From Flavobacteriaceae bacterium TMED48 (lineage in GTDB: Bacteria > Pseudomonadota > Gammaproteobacteria > Pseudomonadales > Porticoccaceae), in the NCBI GenBank assembly GCA_905181995.1, contig CAJIZO010000077.1, forward strand, positions 1 through 36,270: DNA of 36,270 nt, read 5' to 3'. The translations under genes were made by a program, and so were the position numbers. Shown piece after piece: positions 8,410 to 19,612 of this stretch (positions within the stretch are counted from its first letter, which is position 1; each line of letters opens with the position of its first letter). The notes below the pieces were generated by a model. It did no database searches. It was not told the DNA's origin and was given only the letters and a program-made list of their open reading frames with translations.

Positions 8410-9849
8410 TCAAAACTGACTCGCCAGATCGATGAAAGCTTGCGGCAAGGTGCCTAAACCAAGCACCATCAGCAGCAGTAAAATCGCCAATGGATTGCGC
8501 CAGCCGCGTTGACTCTCGCCTGCTGATGATGTCACTTGGGCGGCGCTGGCCATACTAAAAATGACCCGCAAGTAATAGTAGATACCGATCGCGCTGCCCA
8601 CCACCAGCGTGCCTAACAACCACCAGAGCTGTGCGTCATAGCTTAGTGCAATGACGTAAAATTTAGCGATAAAGCCGGCGGTCAGTGGAATCCCCGCCAG
8701 CGACAGCATCGCCACCGATAGCGTCGCCGCTTGCACCGGGTGGCGCCAAAACAGTCCGCGATAAGCGTCAAGGTCGGTGTCGTCTTCGCCACCGATCATA
8801 TGCACTACCGACAGGGCGGCTAGCGTGGTGACAATATAGGCGGCTAAATAATAGCTCACGGCCGCCCGGCCCAGTGGCGCTAATTGACTGCCCTCGGCCA
8901 ACTGTGGCAAGCTGATCAAGATCACCAACAGATAGCCAATATGAGCGGTAGATGAATACGCCAGCAGGCGCTTGATCTGCGTTTGGCGCAACGCCAGCCA
9001 GTTGCCGATCAACATCGACGCCATCGCCAGCGCGGCGAGCGCGTTGAGCAGCGCCGGGTAGTGATAGAGTTGGCCGTCGATCACAAAGCGCGTCAGCGCG
9101 ATAAACATGGCGCCTTTGGACAGCGTCGCCAAAAAACTGGTGACGGTGGTCGGCGCCCCTTGATAGACGTCGGGCGTCCACATATGAAACGGCGCCAGCG
9201 ATAACTTAAAGCTCACTCCGGCCAGAACCATGGCGCTGCCGGTCATCACCAACACCGGGTTTTGGACGTAGGCAGCACCGACCTTGGCCCCTATTCCTGC
9301 GTAACTGAGGTCGCCGGTGGCGGCATAGACCAGCGCAAAACCAAACAGTAGCATGGCCGACGCGCAGGCCGACAGCACCAGGTATTTGATCGCTGCCTCG
9401 AGCGGTAGGCTGCCGTCTTTGGGGAAGGCGATCATCGCGTACAGCGCGATGCCCATCAGCTCCATACCGAGCAACAACGACGCGATGTGGCAGGCTTGCG
9501 CCAACACCACCGCCCCAAGCGTTGCCAGCAGCAACAGCAGGTAAAATTCCTCTTTGCGGTGCCCCTCGGCGGGAAAGGCATCACGGGCTAGCATCAGGCT
9601 CACCAGCGCGGCAAACACCAATAGAGCGCTGAACCACAGGCCCCAGAGATCAACCTTAAACAGTGGCGTGACCTGCTGCGTAAAGCCGCTGGCGTACTCG
9701 GCGCACCACAGTGTGATCAGTAGACCGACGGCGGTAATCCACCATGCCAGGTGGGGATTGCGCCGAATCGATGTCTGCGTCATCAACACGATGACGGTCA
9801 GCGACAGTGAAAGAATTGGCGCCAGCGCCAAGAATTGTTGCGCGGTCAT
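8410..9849 (-). CDS. nuoN: NADH-quinone oxidoreductase subunit N
   Basis: Proton-pump family protein at the end of the nuo operon; MTAQQFLALAPILSLSL start at 9849 overlapping the nuoM stop by 4 bp. Confidence 0.95.
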   Translation of the reverse strand: MTAQQFLALAPILSLSLTVIVLMTQTSIRRNPHLAWWITAVGLLITLWCAEYASGFTQQVTPLFKVDLWGLWFSALLVFAALVSLMLARDAFPAEGHRKEEFYLLLLLATLGAVVLAQACHIASLLLGMELMGIALYAMIAFPKDGSLPLEAAIKYLVLSACASAMLLFGFALVYAATGDLSYAGIGAKVGAAYVQNPVLVMTGSAMVLAGVSFKLSLAPFHMWTPDVYQGAPTTVTSFLATLSKGAMFIALTRFVIDGQLYHYPALLNALAALAMASMLIGNWLALRQTQIKRLLAYSSTAHIGYLLVILISLPQLAEGSQLAPLGRAAVSYYLAAYIVTTLAALSVVHMIGGEDDTDLDAYRGLFWRHPVQAATLSVAMLSLAGIPLTAGFIAKFYVIALSYDAQLWWLLGTLVVGSAIGIYYYLRVIFSMASAAQVTSSAGESQRGWRNPLAILLLLMVLGLGTLPQAFIDLASQF

Positions 9850-11363
9850 TGTGCCACCCCCTGTGCGATCCATTCAACGAGTCCCAACACCGACGACTGG
9901 GTGGTGTCGAGTATCGGTTGTGGATACAGCCCGAGGGCTACAAGCGCGACGATCATCGCCGCCATGGTGAACATTTCTCGCGCGCCAAAGTCGTTCAGTT
10001 GCAGATTCTCAAAGCGCGGGTTGGGCTCGCCGTGGAACGCCCGCTGCATCAGCATCAGCGAATACACCGCACCGGTGATCAATCCAAGCGCCGCGATCAC
10101 CGCGATCCAACGATCGACTTGAAAGACCCCCAGCAAGACCAAAAATTCGGCGACAAAATTTCCCAGCCCAGGCAATCCCAGCGAGGCGACCACAAAGAAC
10201 ATAGCCACCGCGCCCATGCGCGGCATGGCCTGCCACAGGCCACCCATCTGCCGCATGTCGCGGCTATGGAGACGTTCCTGCAGCGCCCCGGCGATCATAA
10301 ACAGCGCAGCGGTGCTAAACCCATGGGCGATCATTTGCATCAACGCGCCCTGCAGCGCCAGTTCGTTTAAGGCGTAGACGCCGAGGAGAATAAAGCCCAT
10401 ATGGCTGACGCTGCTGTAGGCGACGAGCCGCTTAAAGTCGGTCTGCGCAAAGGCCAGCACGGCACCGTAGAGGATCCCGGCAACCCCCAAAAAAAGCGCA
10501 ATCGGCGCAAATTCGATGGCGGCTGTGGGGAACAGCGGCACGGCGAAACGAATCAGGCCGTAGGCGCCGGTCTTGAGAAGAATGCCAGCGAGAATCACGC
10601 TGCCGGCGGTTGGCGCTTGAGTGTGGGCGTCGGGCAGCCAGGTGTGAAAGGGAAAGCCCGGTAGTTTGACCACAAAGGCGATAAAAAAGCCGAGCATCAA
10701 CCAGTGCGCGGTGGTCTCGCTCATCGGCGTATGCAACAGGTCGAAATAACTAAAGCTGAAGACGCCGGTCGCCTCGCGGTGCGCAGCCACCAGCCCCAGC
10801 GTTGCCACCAGCATCAGCAGGCCGCTGGCCTGAGTAAAGATGAAAAACTTCATCGCTGCGTAAGCGCGATTTTCATGACCCCAAATGGCGATCATAAAGT
10901 ACATGGGAATCAGCATCACCTCCCAAAATACGAAGAACAACAGCAGATCAACGGCCATAAAGACGCCCAGCACACCGGCCAGCGTCCACAGCAGATTGGC
11001 CTCGAAAAACCCCTGATGCTGATCGACGTCGGTCCATGAGGCGCTGACCGCAACGGCGCCTAAAAACAGCGTCAGCAATACCATCAATAGGCTGATTCCA
11101 TCGAGCGCCATTTCTAGGTTGATGCCAAACGCTGGGATCCAAGGGCTCTTAAAGTGCATCAGCCAGGTGGCTGGGTCGCTTGGGGTCGACGCTTGTAGCC
11201 GCTGCAGGTCGTCCATCGTCGCCATTACAGCGAGCAGGTAACCGAGCGTCAGGGCAATGGTTGCGAGCGCCACCCAGCGCGGCGCGTTGCTGCTCAAACG
11301 CTCAGACAATGCCGCGATAACTCCGCCGACGAGGAGTATCAATACCAGACTGATCATGGCCAT
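9846..11363 (-). CDS. nuoM: NADH-quinone oxidoreductase subunit M
   Basis: KLPGFPFHTWLPDAHTQAPTAGSVILAGILLKTGAYG and LVAYSSVSHMGF motifs. Confidence 0.96.
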   Translation of the reverse strand: MAMISLVLILLVGGVIAALSERLSSNAPRWVALATIALTLGYLLAVMATMDDLQRLQASTPSDPATWLMHFKSPWIPAFGINLEMALDGISLLMVLLTLFLGAVAVSASWTDVDQHQGFFEANLLWTLAGVLGVFMAVDLLLFFVFWEVMLIPMYFMIAIWGHENRAYAAMKFFIFTQASGLLMLVATLGLVAAHREATGVFSFSYFDLLHTPMSETTAHWLMLGFFIAFVVKLPGFPFHTWLPDAHTQAPTAGSVILAGILLKTGAYGLIRFAVPLFPTAAIEFAPIALFLGVAGILYGAVLAFAQTDFKRLVAYSSVSHMGFILLGVYALNELALQGALMQMIAHGFSTAALFMIAGALQERLHSRDMRQMGGLWQAMPRMGAVAMFFVVASLGLPGLGNFVAEFLVLLGVFQVDRWIAVIAALGLITGAVYSLMLMQRAFHGEPNPRFENLQLNDFGAREMFTMAAMIVALVALGLYPQPILDTTQSSVLGLVEWIAQGVAQ

Positions 11364-13210
11364 TAGAGCGCTCCGGGTGCAATGTTAAACGCGATACCGA
11401 GCAGCGCGATCAAGCCGAACACCATGCTCGCGATGTACCAGCGCATGCGCCCGGACTGGGTGCTGCTGAGCCACTGGTGCAGCGTTTGATTAACATCGAC
11501 GATGGCGCTATAAAAGCGGTCGACCGGTTCGCTCGAGAACAGCGCCGCCAATCGATCGTAGGGGCGCACCAAAAGCCCATCGTAAAGTCGGTCGATGCCC
11601 CAGCCTGAAAACCAAAATTCTCGAAGCGCCTGGCCAGTCACACCCGTAGTCCAGGATGGCGCGCTGAGTTGACGCCCGAGGTAGAGGCCGTAGGCGATGG
11701 CAAGGCCGACCAGCGGCACGCCGATCGAGACAATTTCGACCCAGTGCGCGGGGTGATCGGCACTGGCGGTTGGGAATACCTGTGCCAGCGGCAACGCAAA
11801 ATAGCCACCGACCATCGACAGCGCGCAGAGTATGGTTAGTGGAATGGCCATGGCCCAGCCGATCTCGCGATCGGGCTCGGTCTTGGCGTTGCCGAAAAAC
11901 ACGATAAATACCAGACGAAAGCTATACACCGCGGTCAGCAGCGCACCGAGCAATCCTGCGAGCCACAGCCATGGGCCAATGCTTGCCTGTTGGTAGGCCT
12001 GCAGGAGAATCTGATCCTTGCTAAAAAAGCCGGAGGTCATGGGCAGCGCGGCGAGCGCTGCGGAGCCGATCATAAAGCTCCAAAAAGTCACCGGCATACG
12101 ACTGCGCAGTCCGCCCATTTTGAAGATGTTGTGCTCGTGGTGGAGGCAGTGGATGATCGCGCCCGAACCGAGAAATAACAGCGCTTTAAAAAACGCATGG
12201 GTCATTAGGTGAAAAATGCCCGCCGTCCAGGCGCCGACGCCGAGCGCCAAAAACATGTAGCCGATCTGGCTGATGGTCGAGTAGGCGAGTATGCGCTTGA
12301 TATCCGATTGCATCAGCGCGGTCACGGCCGCCAGCAGCGAGGTCGCGATACCGACGATGGCGACGGTGGTCATGGCGGTGGGCGAGAGCAGAAACAGGCC
12401 GTGGGTGCGGGCGATTAAATAGACCCCGGCGGTGACCATGGTGGCGGCGTGAATTAGTGCGCTAACCGGCGTTGGGCCGGCCATGGCGTCGGGTAGCCAG
12501 GTGTGCAGGGGCAGTTGCGCGGATTTTCCCGCGGCTCCTGCGAGCAGCAGTAAGCAGGCCAGCGTTGGCAGGCTGTCGCCGACCTGCCATTTGGCGTTGG
12601 CGGCGCCGACCATGCTTTGAATATCCAGCGTGCCGAGTTCAGTGAATAGCAATAACAGTCCGAGTGCCATCGCCGTATCGCCGATGCGCGTGACGATGAA
12701 CGCCTTGCGCGCCGCACGGCCGTTGGCTCTGTCGGTATACCAAAAACCCACCAGCAGATAGCTGCATACCCCAACGCCCTCCCAACCGAGGTACAGCAGC
12801 AGTAAATTGTCCGCCAGCACCAGCACCAACATGGCGCAGACAAACATATTTAGATAGGCAAAATAGCGCGCGTAACTGGCGTCTTGGTGCATAAATTCAC
12901 TCGAAAATAAGTGAATTAAAAAGCCTACGCCGGTGATCACCGACATCATCACCAAGGTCAGGCCATCGACGTAAAAGGCCACGCCCGATGTCAGGTTGGC
13001 AACCTTCATCCAGGTCCATAGCGTGATCTCGATGGGTTGCGGATTGGCCATAAACTCCATCGCTAACGCTGCGGTTGCGAGGGCGGCGGCACCGACTGAA
13101 CCGACCCCGAGCAGGGTGATCATCGGGCGCGTCATGCGCGCTCCAAAGATCATCAATAGCAGCGAACTCAGCAGCGGCAGGAGAGGCACTAACCCGATAG
13201 CGTTGCTCAT
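11363..13210 (-). CDS. nuoL: NADH-quinone oxidoreductase subunit L
   Basis: LGWEGVGVCSYLLVGFWY, AQLPLHTWLPDAMAGPTPVSALIHAATMVTAGVYL, ILAYSTISQIGYM. Confidence 0.97.
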   Translation of the reverse strand: MSNAIGLVPLLPLLSSLLLMIFGARMTRPMITLLGVGSVGAAALATAALAMEFMANPQPIEITLWTWMKVANLTSGVAFYVDGLTLVMMSVITGVGFLIHLFSSEFMHQDASYARYFAYLNMFVCAMLVLVLADNLLLLYLGWEGVGVCSYLLVGFWYTDRANGRAARKAFIVTRIGDTAMALGLLLLFTELGTLDIQSMVGAANAKWQVGDSLPTLACLLLLAGAAGKSAQLPLHTWLPDAMAGPTPVSALIHAATMVTAGVYLIARTHGLFLLSPTAMTTVAIVGIATSLLAAVTALMQSDIKRILAYSTISQIGYMFLALGVGAWTAGIFHLMTHAFFKALLFLGSGAIIHCLHHEHNIFKMGGLRSRMPVTFWSFMIGSAALAALPMTSGFFSKDQILLQAYQQASIGPWLWLAGLLGALLTAVYSFRLVFIVFFGNAKTEPDREIGWAMAIPLTILCALSMVGGYFALPLAQVFPTASADHPAHWVEIVSIGVPLVGLAIAYGLYLGRQLSAPSWTTGVTGQALREFWFSGWGIDRLYDGLLVRPYDRLAALFSSEPVDRFYSAIVDVNQTLHQWLSSTQSGRMRWYIASMVFGLIALLGIAFNIAPGAL

Positions 13211-13212
13211 GC

Positions 13213-13527
13213 TCAGCCCCTCATCCGGTTGGCGTTGTCCATGTCGAGGGTTTTAAAGCGTCGTTGCACCTGCAGCACCAAACCCAGTCCAACCGCCACT
13301 TCCGCGGCGGCAACGCTGAGAATTAGCATAAACATAATCTGCCCATCGGGTTGCCCCCAGTGTGCCCCAGCGGCAATAAACGCAAGCGCCGAGGCATTCA
13401 ACATGACCTCGAGCGACATCAATATAAAGATGATATTGCGGCGCATCATCAATCCCAACATGCCGATGCAAAACAGCAAGGATGAGACCAGTAGCACGTG
13501 GTTGAGCGGCACTGCCAATTCTTGCAT
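13213..13527 (-). CDS. nuoK: NADH-quinone oxidoreductase subunit K
   Basis: [24 protein letters not shown] and [13 protein letters not shown] motifs, 104 aa. Confidence 0.95.
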   Translation of the reverse strand: MQELAVPLNHVLLVSSLLFCIGMLGLMMRRNIIFILMSLEVMLNASALAFIAAGAHWGQPDGQIMFMLILSVAAAEVAVGLGLVLQVQRRFKTLDMDNANRMRG

Positions 13528-13530
13528 CGC

Positions 13531-14037
13531 CTATCCCTCCCGCTCGAGGGCACGGCGCCCGAGGTGGTAGGACCCGACCAGGCCGGCGAGCAGTAACATC
13601 GATGCCAATTCGACGGCCAGGACGTAGGGGCCAAAGAGCGCCATGCCGACGGTTTTTGCCGATACCACGCCGATTGACGCGGGGCCGGTAATGGTCGACA
13701 TCAGGTACAGTAGCTCGCCGAGCAACACCAGTGACAACGCCGCCGGGCCCGACCAGATACGCGGTTGCAGCCACTGCCGCTCGCGGGCGTCGCCCTCCTC
13801 GCCGAGGTTTAACATCATAATCACAAATACAAATAGCACCATGATGGCGCCGGCATAGATAACGATCTCGAGCGCCGCTGCAAACGGCGCACCGATAATA
13901 AAGAAGATCACCGCCACCGCCAGCAATGAGACGATCAAGTAGATCAATGCATGAATGGCATTGGCGCGGGTCATGGCTAAAATGGTCGCTACCAGCGCGA
14001 CCGCAGAGGCCAGATAAAACAATGTCACTTCAAGCAT
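13531..14037 (-). CDS. nuoJ: NADH-quinone oxidoreductase subunit J
   Basis: NAIHALIYLIVSLLAVAVIFFIIGAPFAAALEIVIYAGAIMVLFVFVIMMLN; start MLEVTLFYLAS at 14037, not 14256. Confidence 0.94.
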   Translation of the reverse strand: MLEVTLFYLASAVALVATILAMTRANAIHALIYLIVSLLAVAVIFFIIGAPFAAALEIVIYAGAIMVLFVFVIMMLNLGEEGDARERQWLQPRIWSGPAALSLVLLGELLYLMSTITGPASIGVVSAKTVGMALFGPYVLAVELASMLLLAGLVGSYHLGRRALEREG

Positions 14038-14071
14038 TGGCGGTATCCCTGTCGGTTTTCCTATCGCGCAC

Positions 14072-14587
14072 TTAGGGCAGTAAACTCTTGGTGTCGATGG
14101 GCGGGGTTTCGTTGTGCGCTTCGCCCTTATCCTTGGACGCCGTCTTGAGGCCAGAGACGCGGTAAAAGTTGTAATCTGGGTACTTGCCGACGCCGTTGAT
14201 GAGCAAGTGCTCTTTTTCGTAGACCATGTTCTGTCGGTCGTATTCACACATTTCAAAATCCGGCGTTAATTGAATCGCATAGGTCGGGCAGGCTTCTTCG
14301 CACATACCGCACATGATGCAGCGCGAGAAGTTGATGCGAAAAAACTCCGGGTACCAAGTGCCGTCGTCGCGGGTGTCTTTTTGCAGTGCAATGCAGTCCA
14401 CTGGGCAGACCGCCGCGCACAGGTTGCAGGCGACGCAGCGCTCCTCGCCATCGGGATCGCGGGTTAGCACAATGCGGCCGCGGTAGCGCGGTGCTAAATA
14501 GGGCATCTGCTCCGGGTATTGCACGGTCTCCGACTTGCTAAAGCTGTGTTTAAAGATCTCCCACAGGGTACGCAATTGACTCAACAT
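14072..14587 (-). CDS. nuoI: NADH-quinone oxidoreductase subunit I (two 4Fe-4S clusters)
   Basis: [15 protein letters not shown] and [12 protein letters not shown] motifs; MLSQLRTLW start at 14587. Confidence 0.96.
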   Translation of the reverse strand: MLSQLRTLWEIFKHSFSKSETVQYPEQMPYLAPRYRGRIVLTRDPDGEERCVACNLCAAVCPVDCIALQKDTRDDGTWYPEFFRINFSRCIMCGMCEEACPTYAIQLTPDFEMCEYDRQNMVYEKEHLLINGVGKYPDYNFYRVSGLKTASKDKGEAHNETPPIDTKSLLP

Positions 14588-15561
14588 TAAACCGCCTCCT
14601 CCAGCCATAACAAGATGCCGCCGGTGACCACCAAATTAACCAGCGTGATCGGCAGCATGACTTTCCAGCCCAGCGACATCAGTTGGTCGTATCGCGGTCG
14701 CGGTATCGCCGCCCGCAACAGCACGAAAAAATTGATCACAAAACAAACTTTAATGCCGAACCAGACCAGCGGCGGCAACCAGTGCGCGATCGCTGCGGGG
14801 CCCATCCAGCCGCCAAAAAATAAGGTCACGATCATGCACGAAATCAACATCAGGCCGAGATATTCGCCGAGCATAAACATGGCAAATTTCATGCCGCCAT
14901 ACTCGGTGTGAAAACCCGCGGTCAGTTCGTGTTCGGCCTCCGGTAGATCGAATGGCAAGCGATGGCTCTCGGCGATGCCGGCGACCACAAACACCAGCAG
15001 TCCCAGCGCCTGCGAAAAACAGAACCAGACATCGCGTTGCGCGGCCACGATGTCGACCAAGCTAAAGCTGCCGGACATCATCACTACACCCATTAGCGAT
15101 AGCCCCATAAAGACTTCGTAGCTGACCATCTGCGAGGCCGAGCGCAACCCGCCCAACAGCGCATACTTGTTGTTCGACGCCAAGCCGCCCAACAGCACGC
15201 TGTAGACCGCCAACGAGGTCATGCCGAGAAAGAACAACAGTCCGATATTGACATCGATGATTTGCATGCCGGGCGCGAACGGCACCACGGCAAAGCCCAT
15301 CATCATGGCGACCACAATCGCCGTCGGCGCAAAAATAAACACCATGCGATCGGCAAAGGGTGGTACCCAATCATCTTTTAACAGCAACTTGATCATGTCG
15401 GCGGCGACTTGGCCGATGCCCCAGGGGCCGATGCGGTTGGGGCCGTGGCGATCTTGCCAAAAACCCAGCAGCCTGCGCTCCCACCACGTCAGCACTGCCG
15501 CGCCGGCCACGCCACCGACGAGTATCGCCAACGCCAACAGTATCGGCCCCCAGTCAAACAT
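14587..15561 (-). CDS. nuoH: NADH-quinone oxidoreductase subunit H
   Basis: [49 protein letters not shown]. Confidence 0.97.
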   Translation of the reverse strand: MFDWGPILLALAILVGGVAGAAVLTWWERRLLGFWQDRHGPNRIGPWGIGQVAADMIKLLLKDDWVPPFADRMVFIFAPTAIVVAMMMGFAVVPFAPGMQIIDVNIGLLFFLGMTSLAVYSVLLGGLASNNKYALLGGLRSASQMVSYEVFMGLSLMGVVMMSGSFSLVDIVAAQRDVWFCFSQALGLLVFVVAGIAESHRLPFDLPEAEHELTAGFHTEYGGMKFAMFMLGEYLGLMLISCMIVTLFFGGWMGPAAIAHWLPPLVWFGIKVCFVINFFVLLRAAIPRPRYDQLMSLGWKVMLPITLVNLVVTGGILLWLEEAV

Positions 15562-18313
15562 GTGGGTTGCCTCGATCGACGGCCATGGATTGGCGGTCGG
15601 TGGCGATCAAACTCGGCTGCGGTGGTCGCCAGTCTGTATCCCGTTGCAGATCGGCATGGGCGCCGGCGATCAATCCCCTGGTTGCGGCATAACCATAGCT
15701 GTAGCCGACGCATCCGGCCGCCATGCGATCGACGATTTTGACCGCGAGCGAGATGCTGTCGCCATTGGCGATAACCTTCAGTCGGTCGCCCTCGGCGACC
15801 TCTAGCTGCCCAGCCGTTTCCGCGCTGAGCGCGATAAAGGCATCGCCGGCTAATTCGGCGATTTCATCGCTGCGGGCGCTGAGTTCCTCCGAGCCGTGGA
15901 GGCGATGCACCGGCACCAATTGCCAGCGATCGTTGGGCGCGGCTCCGATGGGTGTCGTTGTCTGCGGGGCGACGCCGTCGGCCGACGATATCAGCACGCG
16001 CACGCCGGATTGGCCACCCTTGAGCGGGCCATCGACTTCGGCTTGAAATTTTTGCAGCGCGTGATTGGAGTTCCAACCCGGCGACCAAACGTAGGGTATG
16101 AGGGTCGATGGTTGATCCCGGTTGAGGCCCTCCATACTAAATGCCAAGGGCGTTTCGTGGTCCACCGGTTGCTGCGGTTCGTGAACTGAGACTCCTGCAT
16201 TGATCGCGGTGCGGCCACTGTAGCGGTGGGTTTGGCGGGGTATTTTTTGACCGCGGTCGCGAAAACTGCGGTCCGGTGCGACTTCGTTTAGATGGGCAAA
16301 TGCCGGTTGACTGGCGGCGCAGGCATCGACTACCTGATCGAACTGGGTCAGCGCTGTCAGTTGACTATTGCCGTTGAGCGCGGCCAGTTGCAGCAGCCAC
16401 TGCCAACTGGGCAGGCGTTGCTCGGCCGGTGGAAAGACCGGGAAAAAGCGCTGGGCGCGTCCTTCATGGTTGATCAAGGTGCCTTGAGATTCGGCGAAGG
16501 AGGCCGCCGGTAGAACCATGCTGGCGCGCTCGACAGTGGCATTTTCAATGACATCGAGGGCAATGATTTTGGTTCCCGAGGCGACCAGTTTTTGCATCGA
16601 GGCGGCGTCTAGGCGGCGCGTTACATCATTCTCCAAAATGACCAGCACATCCAGCTCAACAGCGCGCTCGACCATACCCTCAAGGGATAGATTGTTCGGG
16701 TGAGCGAGCATCGTCGCGCCGACCGTATTTGATTCTGGCGCGGTTAAGCTGAGCATGGTCTGTGGGTTGTCGAGACACAGCGCCTCGGCGATGGCTGCAC
16801 CGGCGTCGATGATGTTGCTCTGCAACATACTGCTGCCGCTGATAATCAGCGGGCGCTCGGCTGCCGCCAGACTGCTAGCAAACTCTTCGATAAGCGGGCT
16901 CTGCGCGGGCTCGCCCTGCAGTCGAGCGGCCAGATGGCGGCCAAATTCGGCGATGTCATCGGGTGCCAGCGTCACCGTGCGCTGGGCGATATCGTCGAGC
17001 CGACTGGCGTAACTTGTGACCACAAATAGCGGCGACAGCGCGTCTTGAGCGAGATTGCGCACAGCCGCATCCTGCCAACTGGGAAGTCCCATTTGCGTGG
17101 CCATCGCCAGTGATTTATTGCGCACCGCCTGACGCAAAGCCAGTGCTACGCGGGCCGCGGTATGGGTCAAATCCTCGCCGAGGATCAGCACCGCATCCGC
17201 CGATTCCATCTGTTTTATCGACGGGTTGATGGCCCGTGTCGATTGCAGGATTTGCAGTTGCCGATCGACCGTTGCGCGCTCGATATCGGCGATCCCAGAG
17301 GAAAATTGATCGGCACCTACCCAGGTCTGCAGCAGGAAATTGGCCTCTAGCGAGGCCCTTGGCGAGCCGATGCCGCCAATTTTTGCATTTTTGAGCCAGG
17401 CGCCGGCGGTGTCTAGGGCGGACGCTTGGTCGACCGCGGTGAAGCGCCCATCGGCATCCTGAATGCCGGCGTAGTCAATGCGCTGGTCGGCGTTGACATA
17501 GCTGTTGCCGAAGCGTCCGCGATCGCAGATAAAATAGCCGTTGATGTCGTCATGATAGCGGTTGTGAACGCGCTTTAGACGGCCGTAGCGCTCGCCCGGA
17601 GCGATGTTGCAACCGACGCCGCAACCCCCGCAGATCGAAGGCGCCGATTGAAGATCCCACTTGCGGCTAAAATCGGCCAAAAATGGTTTGTCGGTAAACA
17701 CCCCGGTCGGACAGACCTCGACAAGGTTACCGGAAAATTCACTTTCTAATACGCCGTCCTGCTGGCGGCCAAAATACAGTCGGTCGCGCGATGCTTGGGC
17801 GCCGAGGTCGGTGCCGCCGGCGTAGTCGCGATAGAAGCGCTCGCAGCGATAGCAGGTGATACAGCGATTCATCTCGTGGTGAATGAGCGGGCCTAGATAC
17901 TGGTTGCGATGGGTATTTTTTTTACCCCGATAGCGCCGATCTCGATGGCCAACCATCACCGTCATATCCTGCAGATGGCACTCGCCGCCCTCGGCACACA
18001 CGGGGCAGTCGTGGGGGTGGTTGAGCATCAACGATTCGACCACCGCCTCGCGAAATTCAACCGCGTTGTTGGCGTCCAGTGAAAAGCGAGCGCCGTCGGT
18101 TACCTGGGTCATACAGCCCATCACGATGCGGCCGCGCTCGTCGCTCGGGTTCTGGTATTGCACCAGGGCGCACTGGCGACAAGAACCGATGGAGCCCATT
18201 GCCGGGTGCCAGCAAAAGTACGGCAAGTCGAGCCCGGCATTCAGGCACGCCTGTAGAATGTTGTCGCCCTCTTTGACCTCAAGGGTTTGGCCGTCGATCG
18301 TGATGGTTGGCAT
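15554..18313 (-). CDS. nuoG: NADH-quinone oxidoreductase subunit G
   Basis: N-terminal 2Fe-2S and 4Fe-4S motifs (CWHPAMGSIGSCRQCALVQ, CPVCAEGGECHLQD, CITCYRCERF), molybdopterin-oxidoreductase-like C-terminal region. Confidence 0.96.
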   Translation of the reverse strand: MPTITIDGQTLEVKEGDNILQACLNAGLDLPYFCWHPAMGSIGSCRQCALVQYQNPSDERGRIVMGCMTQVTDGARFSLDANNAVEFREAVVESLMLNHPHDCPVCAEGGECHLQDMTVMVGHRDRRYRGKKNTHRNQYLGPLIHHEMNRCITCYRCERFYRDYAGGTDLGAQASRDRLYFGRQQDGVLESEFSGNLVEVCPTGVFTDKPFLADFSRKWDLQSAPSICGGCGVGCNIAPGERYGRLKRVHNRYHDDINGYFICDRGRFGNSYVNADQRIDYAGIQDADGRFTAVDQASALDTAGAWLKNAKIGGIGSPRASLEANFLLQTWVGADQFSSGIADIERATVDRQLQILQSTRAINPSIKQMESADAVLILGEDLTHTAARVALALRQAVRNKSLAMATQMGLPSWQDAAVRNLAQDALSPLFVVTSYASRLDDIAQRTVTLAPDDIAEFGRHLAARLQGEPAQSPLIEEFASSLAAAERPLIISGSSMLQSNIIDAGAAIAEALCLDNPQTMLSLTAPESNTVGATMLAHPNNLSLEGMVERAVELDVLVILENDVTRRLDAASMQKLVASGTKIIALDVIENATVERASMVLPAASFAESQGTLINHEGRAQRFFPVFPPAEQRLPSWQWLLQLAALNGNSQLTALTQFDQVVDACAASQPAFAHLNEVAPDRSFRDRGQKIPRQTHRYSGRTAINAGVSVHEPQQPVDHETPLAFSMEGLNRDQPSTLIPYVWSPGWNSNHALQKFQAEVDGPLKGGQSGVRVLISSADGVAPQTTTPIGAAPNDRWQLVPVHRLHGSEELSARSDEIAELAGDAFIALSAETAGQLEVAEGDRLKVIANGDSISLAVKIVDRMAAGCVGYSYGYAATRGLIAGAHADLQRDTDWRPPQPSLIATDRQSMAVDRGNPHV

Positions 18314-19612
18314 CTAGCGGGCTCCTGTGCCGTTGTGGTAGGGGCAGTGGCCGCCGTCGACATGGCGTACAAAGTCGTCATAAAAATATTTCATTGCGCT
18401 CTGCAATGGCTCCATTGCCCCGGGCGCCAAGGCGCAGTGGGTATTGCCAATGGCGCCGATGTACTTCACTTGGTAAGCGAGTGTTTCTAGGTCCTCGCTG
18501 CGGCCAGCGCCGTTTTCGATGTCTTCGAGAACTTGCCGCGACCACGGCAATCCATCGCGGCACGGGGTGCAAAAGCCGCAGGATTCTTGAGCGAAAAACC
18601 GAATTAGGTTCAGTACCATGCCAACGGGGCAGGTGCGGTCGTCGAGTATGATCATGGTGCCGGTACCCATGCGGCTACCAGCCGCACCAATCACGTTGTA
18701 ATCCATCGCCAGATCGAGGTGTTCTGGAACCAAGAAATCGGTTGAACCACCGCCCGGCAAAAAGCCTTTCAGCTGGAATCCTGCGCGCATGCCGCCGGCG
18801 TGTTGGTCGATAATCTCGCGAATTGGCGTGCCCATGGGCAGTTCCCAACAGCCCGGATTGTTGACTTTGCCGCTAACCCCAAACAGTTTGGTGCCGCTGT
18901 CTTCGCCGACGCCGAGGGTTTTGAACCAGTCTGCACCACGATCGATAATGTGTGGAATGTTGCACAGCGTCTCGACGTTGTTGACGATGGTGGGCCGACC
19001 CCAGAGCCCACTTACCTGCGGAAAGGGAGGTTTAGCCCTGGGGTTGGCTCGCTTGCCCTCGAGCGCGTTGATCAGCGCGGTTTCCTCTCCGCAGATATAG
19101 CGCCCAGCGCTGGGATGGACGTGCATTTGCAGGTTGAAGTCCGAGCCGAGAATACGCTCGCCGAGGTAGCCGCTGGCGTAGCATTCAGCGATCGCATCGC
19201 GCAGTCGCTGGATCGCCACCAGATACTCTCCGCGGATAAAAATGTAGGCAATATCGGCACCGATGGTGTAGGCGGCGAGTATCATGCCCTCGATCAGTTG
19301 GTGCGGGTCGCACTCCATCAACAGGCGGTCTTTAAAAGTACCCGGTTCCATTTCATCGGCGTTGCAGACCAAGTACTTGTGGCCGGGTGTGCAGGCGTCT
19401 CCCCTCGGGACAAAGCTCCATTTCATGCCGGTTGGAAAGCCGGCACCGCCGCGACCGCGCAGGTTGGAATTTTTTACCACCGCCTGACAGTCGTCGGCCG
19501 ACATCTCGGTGAGCGCTTTGCGCAGTCCGCGATAGCCGTGGTTGGCCTGATACGCCGCCAAATTTGTGGGGCAGCGTTCGGGGCCTATATTGCGCGTTAA
19601 AACAGGTTCCAT
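18314..19612 (-). CDS. nuoF: NADH-quinone oxidoreductase subunit F
   Basis: NLRGRGGAGFPTGMKWSF, GAYICGEETAL-type motif, ESCGFCTPCRDG. Confidence 0.97.
   Translation of the reverse strand: MEPVLTRNIGPERCPTNLAAYQANHGYRGLRKALTEMSADDCQAVVKNSNLRGRGGAGFPTGMKWSFVPRGDACTPGHKYLVCNADEMEPGTFKDRLLMECDPHQLIEGMILAAYTIGADIAYIFIRGEYLVAIQRLRDAIAECYASGYLGERILGSDFNLQMHVHPSAGRYICGEETALINALEGKRANPRAKPPFPQVSGLWGRPTIVNNVETLCNIPHIIDRGADWFKTLGVGEDSGTKLFGVSGKVNNPGCWELPMGTPIREIIDQHAGGMRAGFQLKGFLPGGGSTDFLVPEHLDLAMDYNVIGAAGSRMGTGTMIILDDRTCPVGMVLNLIRFFAQESCGFCTPCRDGLPWSRQVLEDIENGAGRSEDLETLAYQVKYIGAIGNTHCALAPGAMEPLQSAMKYFYDDFVRHVDGGHCPYHNGTGAR

Noticed and set aside
9807-10370. 187-aa plus-strand ORF opposite nuoM
   Set aside because: Very polar, His/Arg/Gln-rich antisense translation with no domain; nuoM is clearly the gene.
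12454-12843. 129-aa minus-strand out-of-frame ORF within nuoL
   Set aside because: Alternative frame of nuoL; Cys/Arg-rich low-quality translation.
18800-19600. 266-aa plus-strand ORF opposite nuoF
   Set aside because: Antisense to a well-conserved gene; a by-product of codon bias, no recognisable domain.
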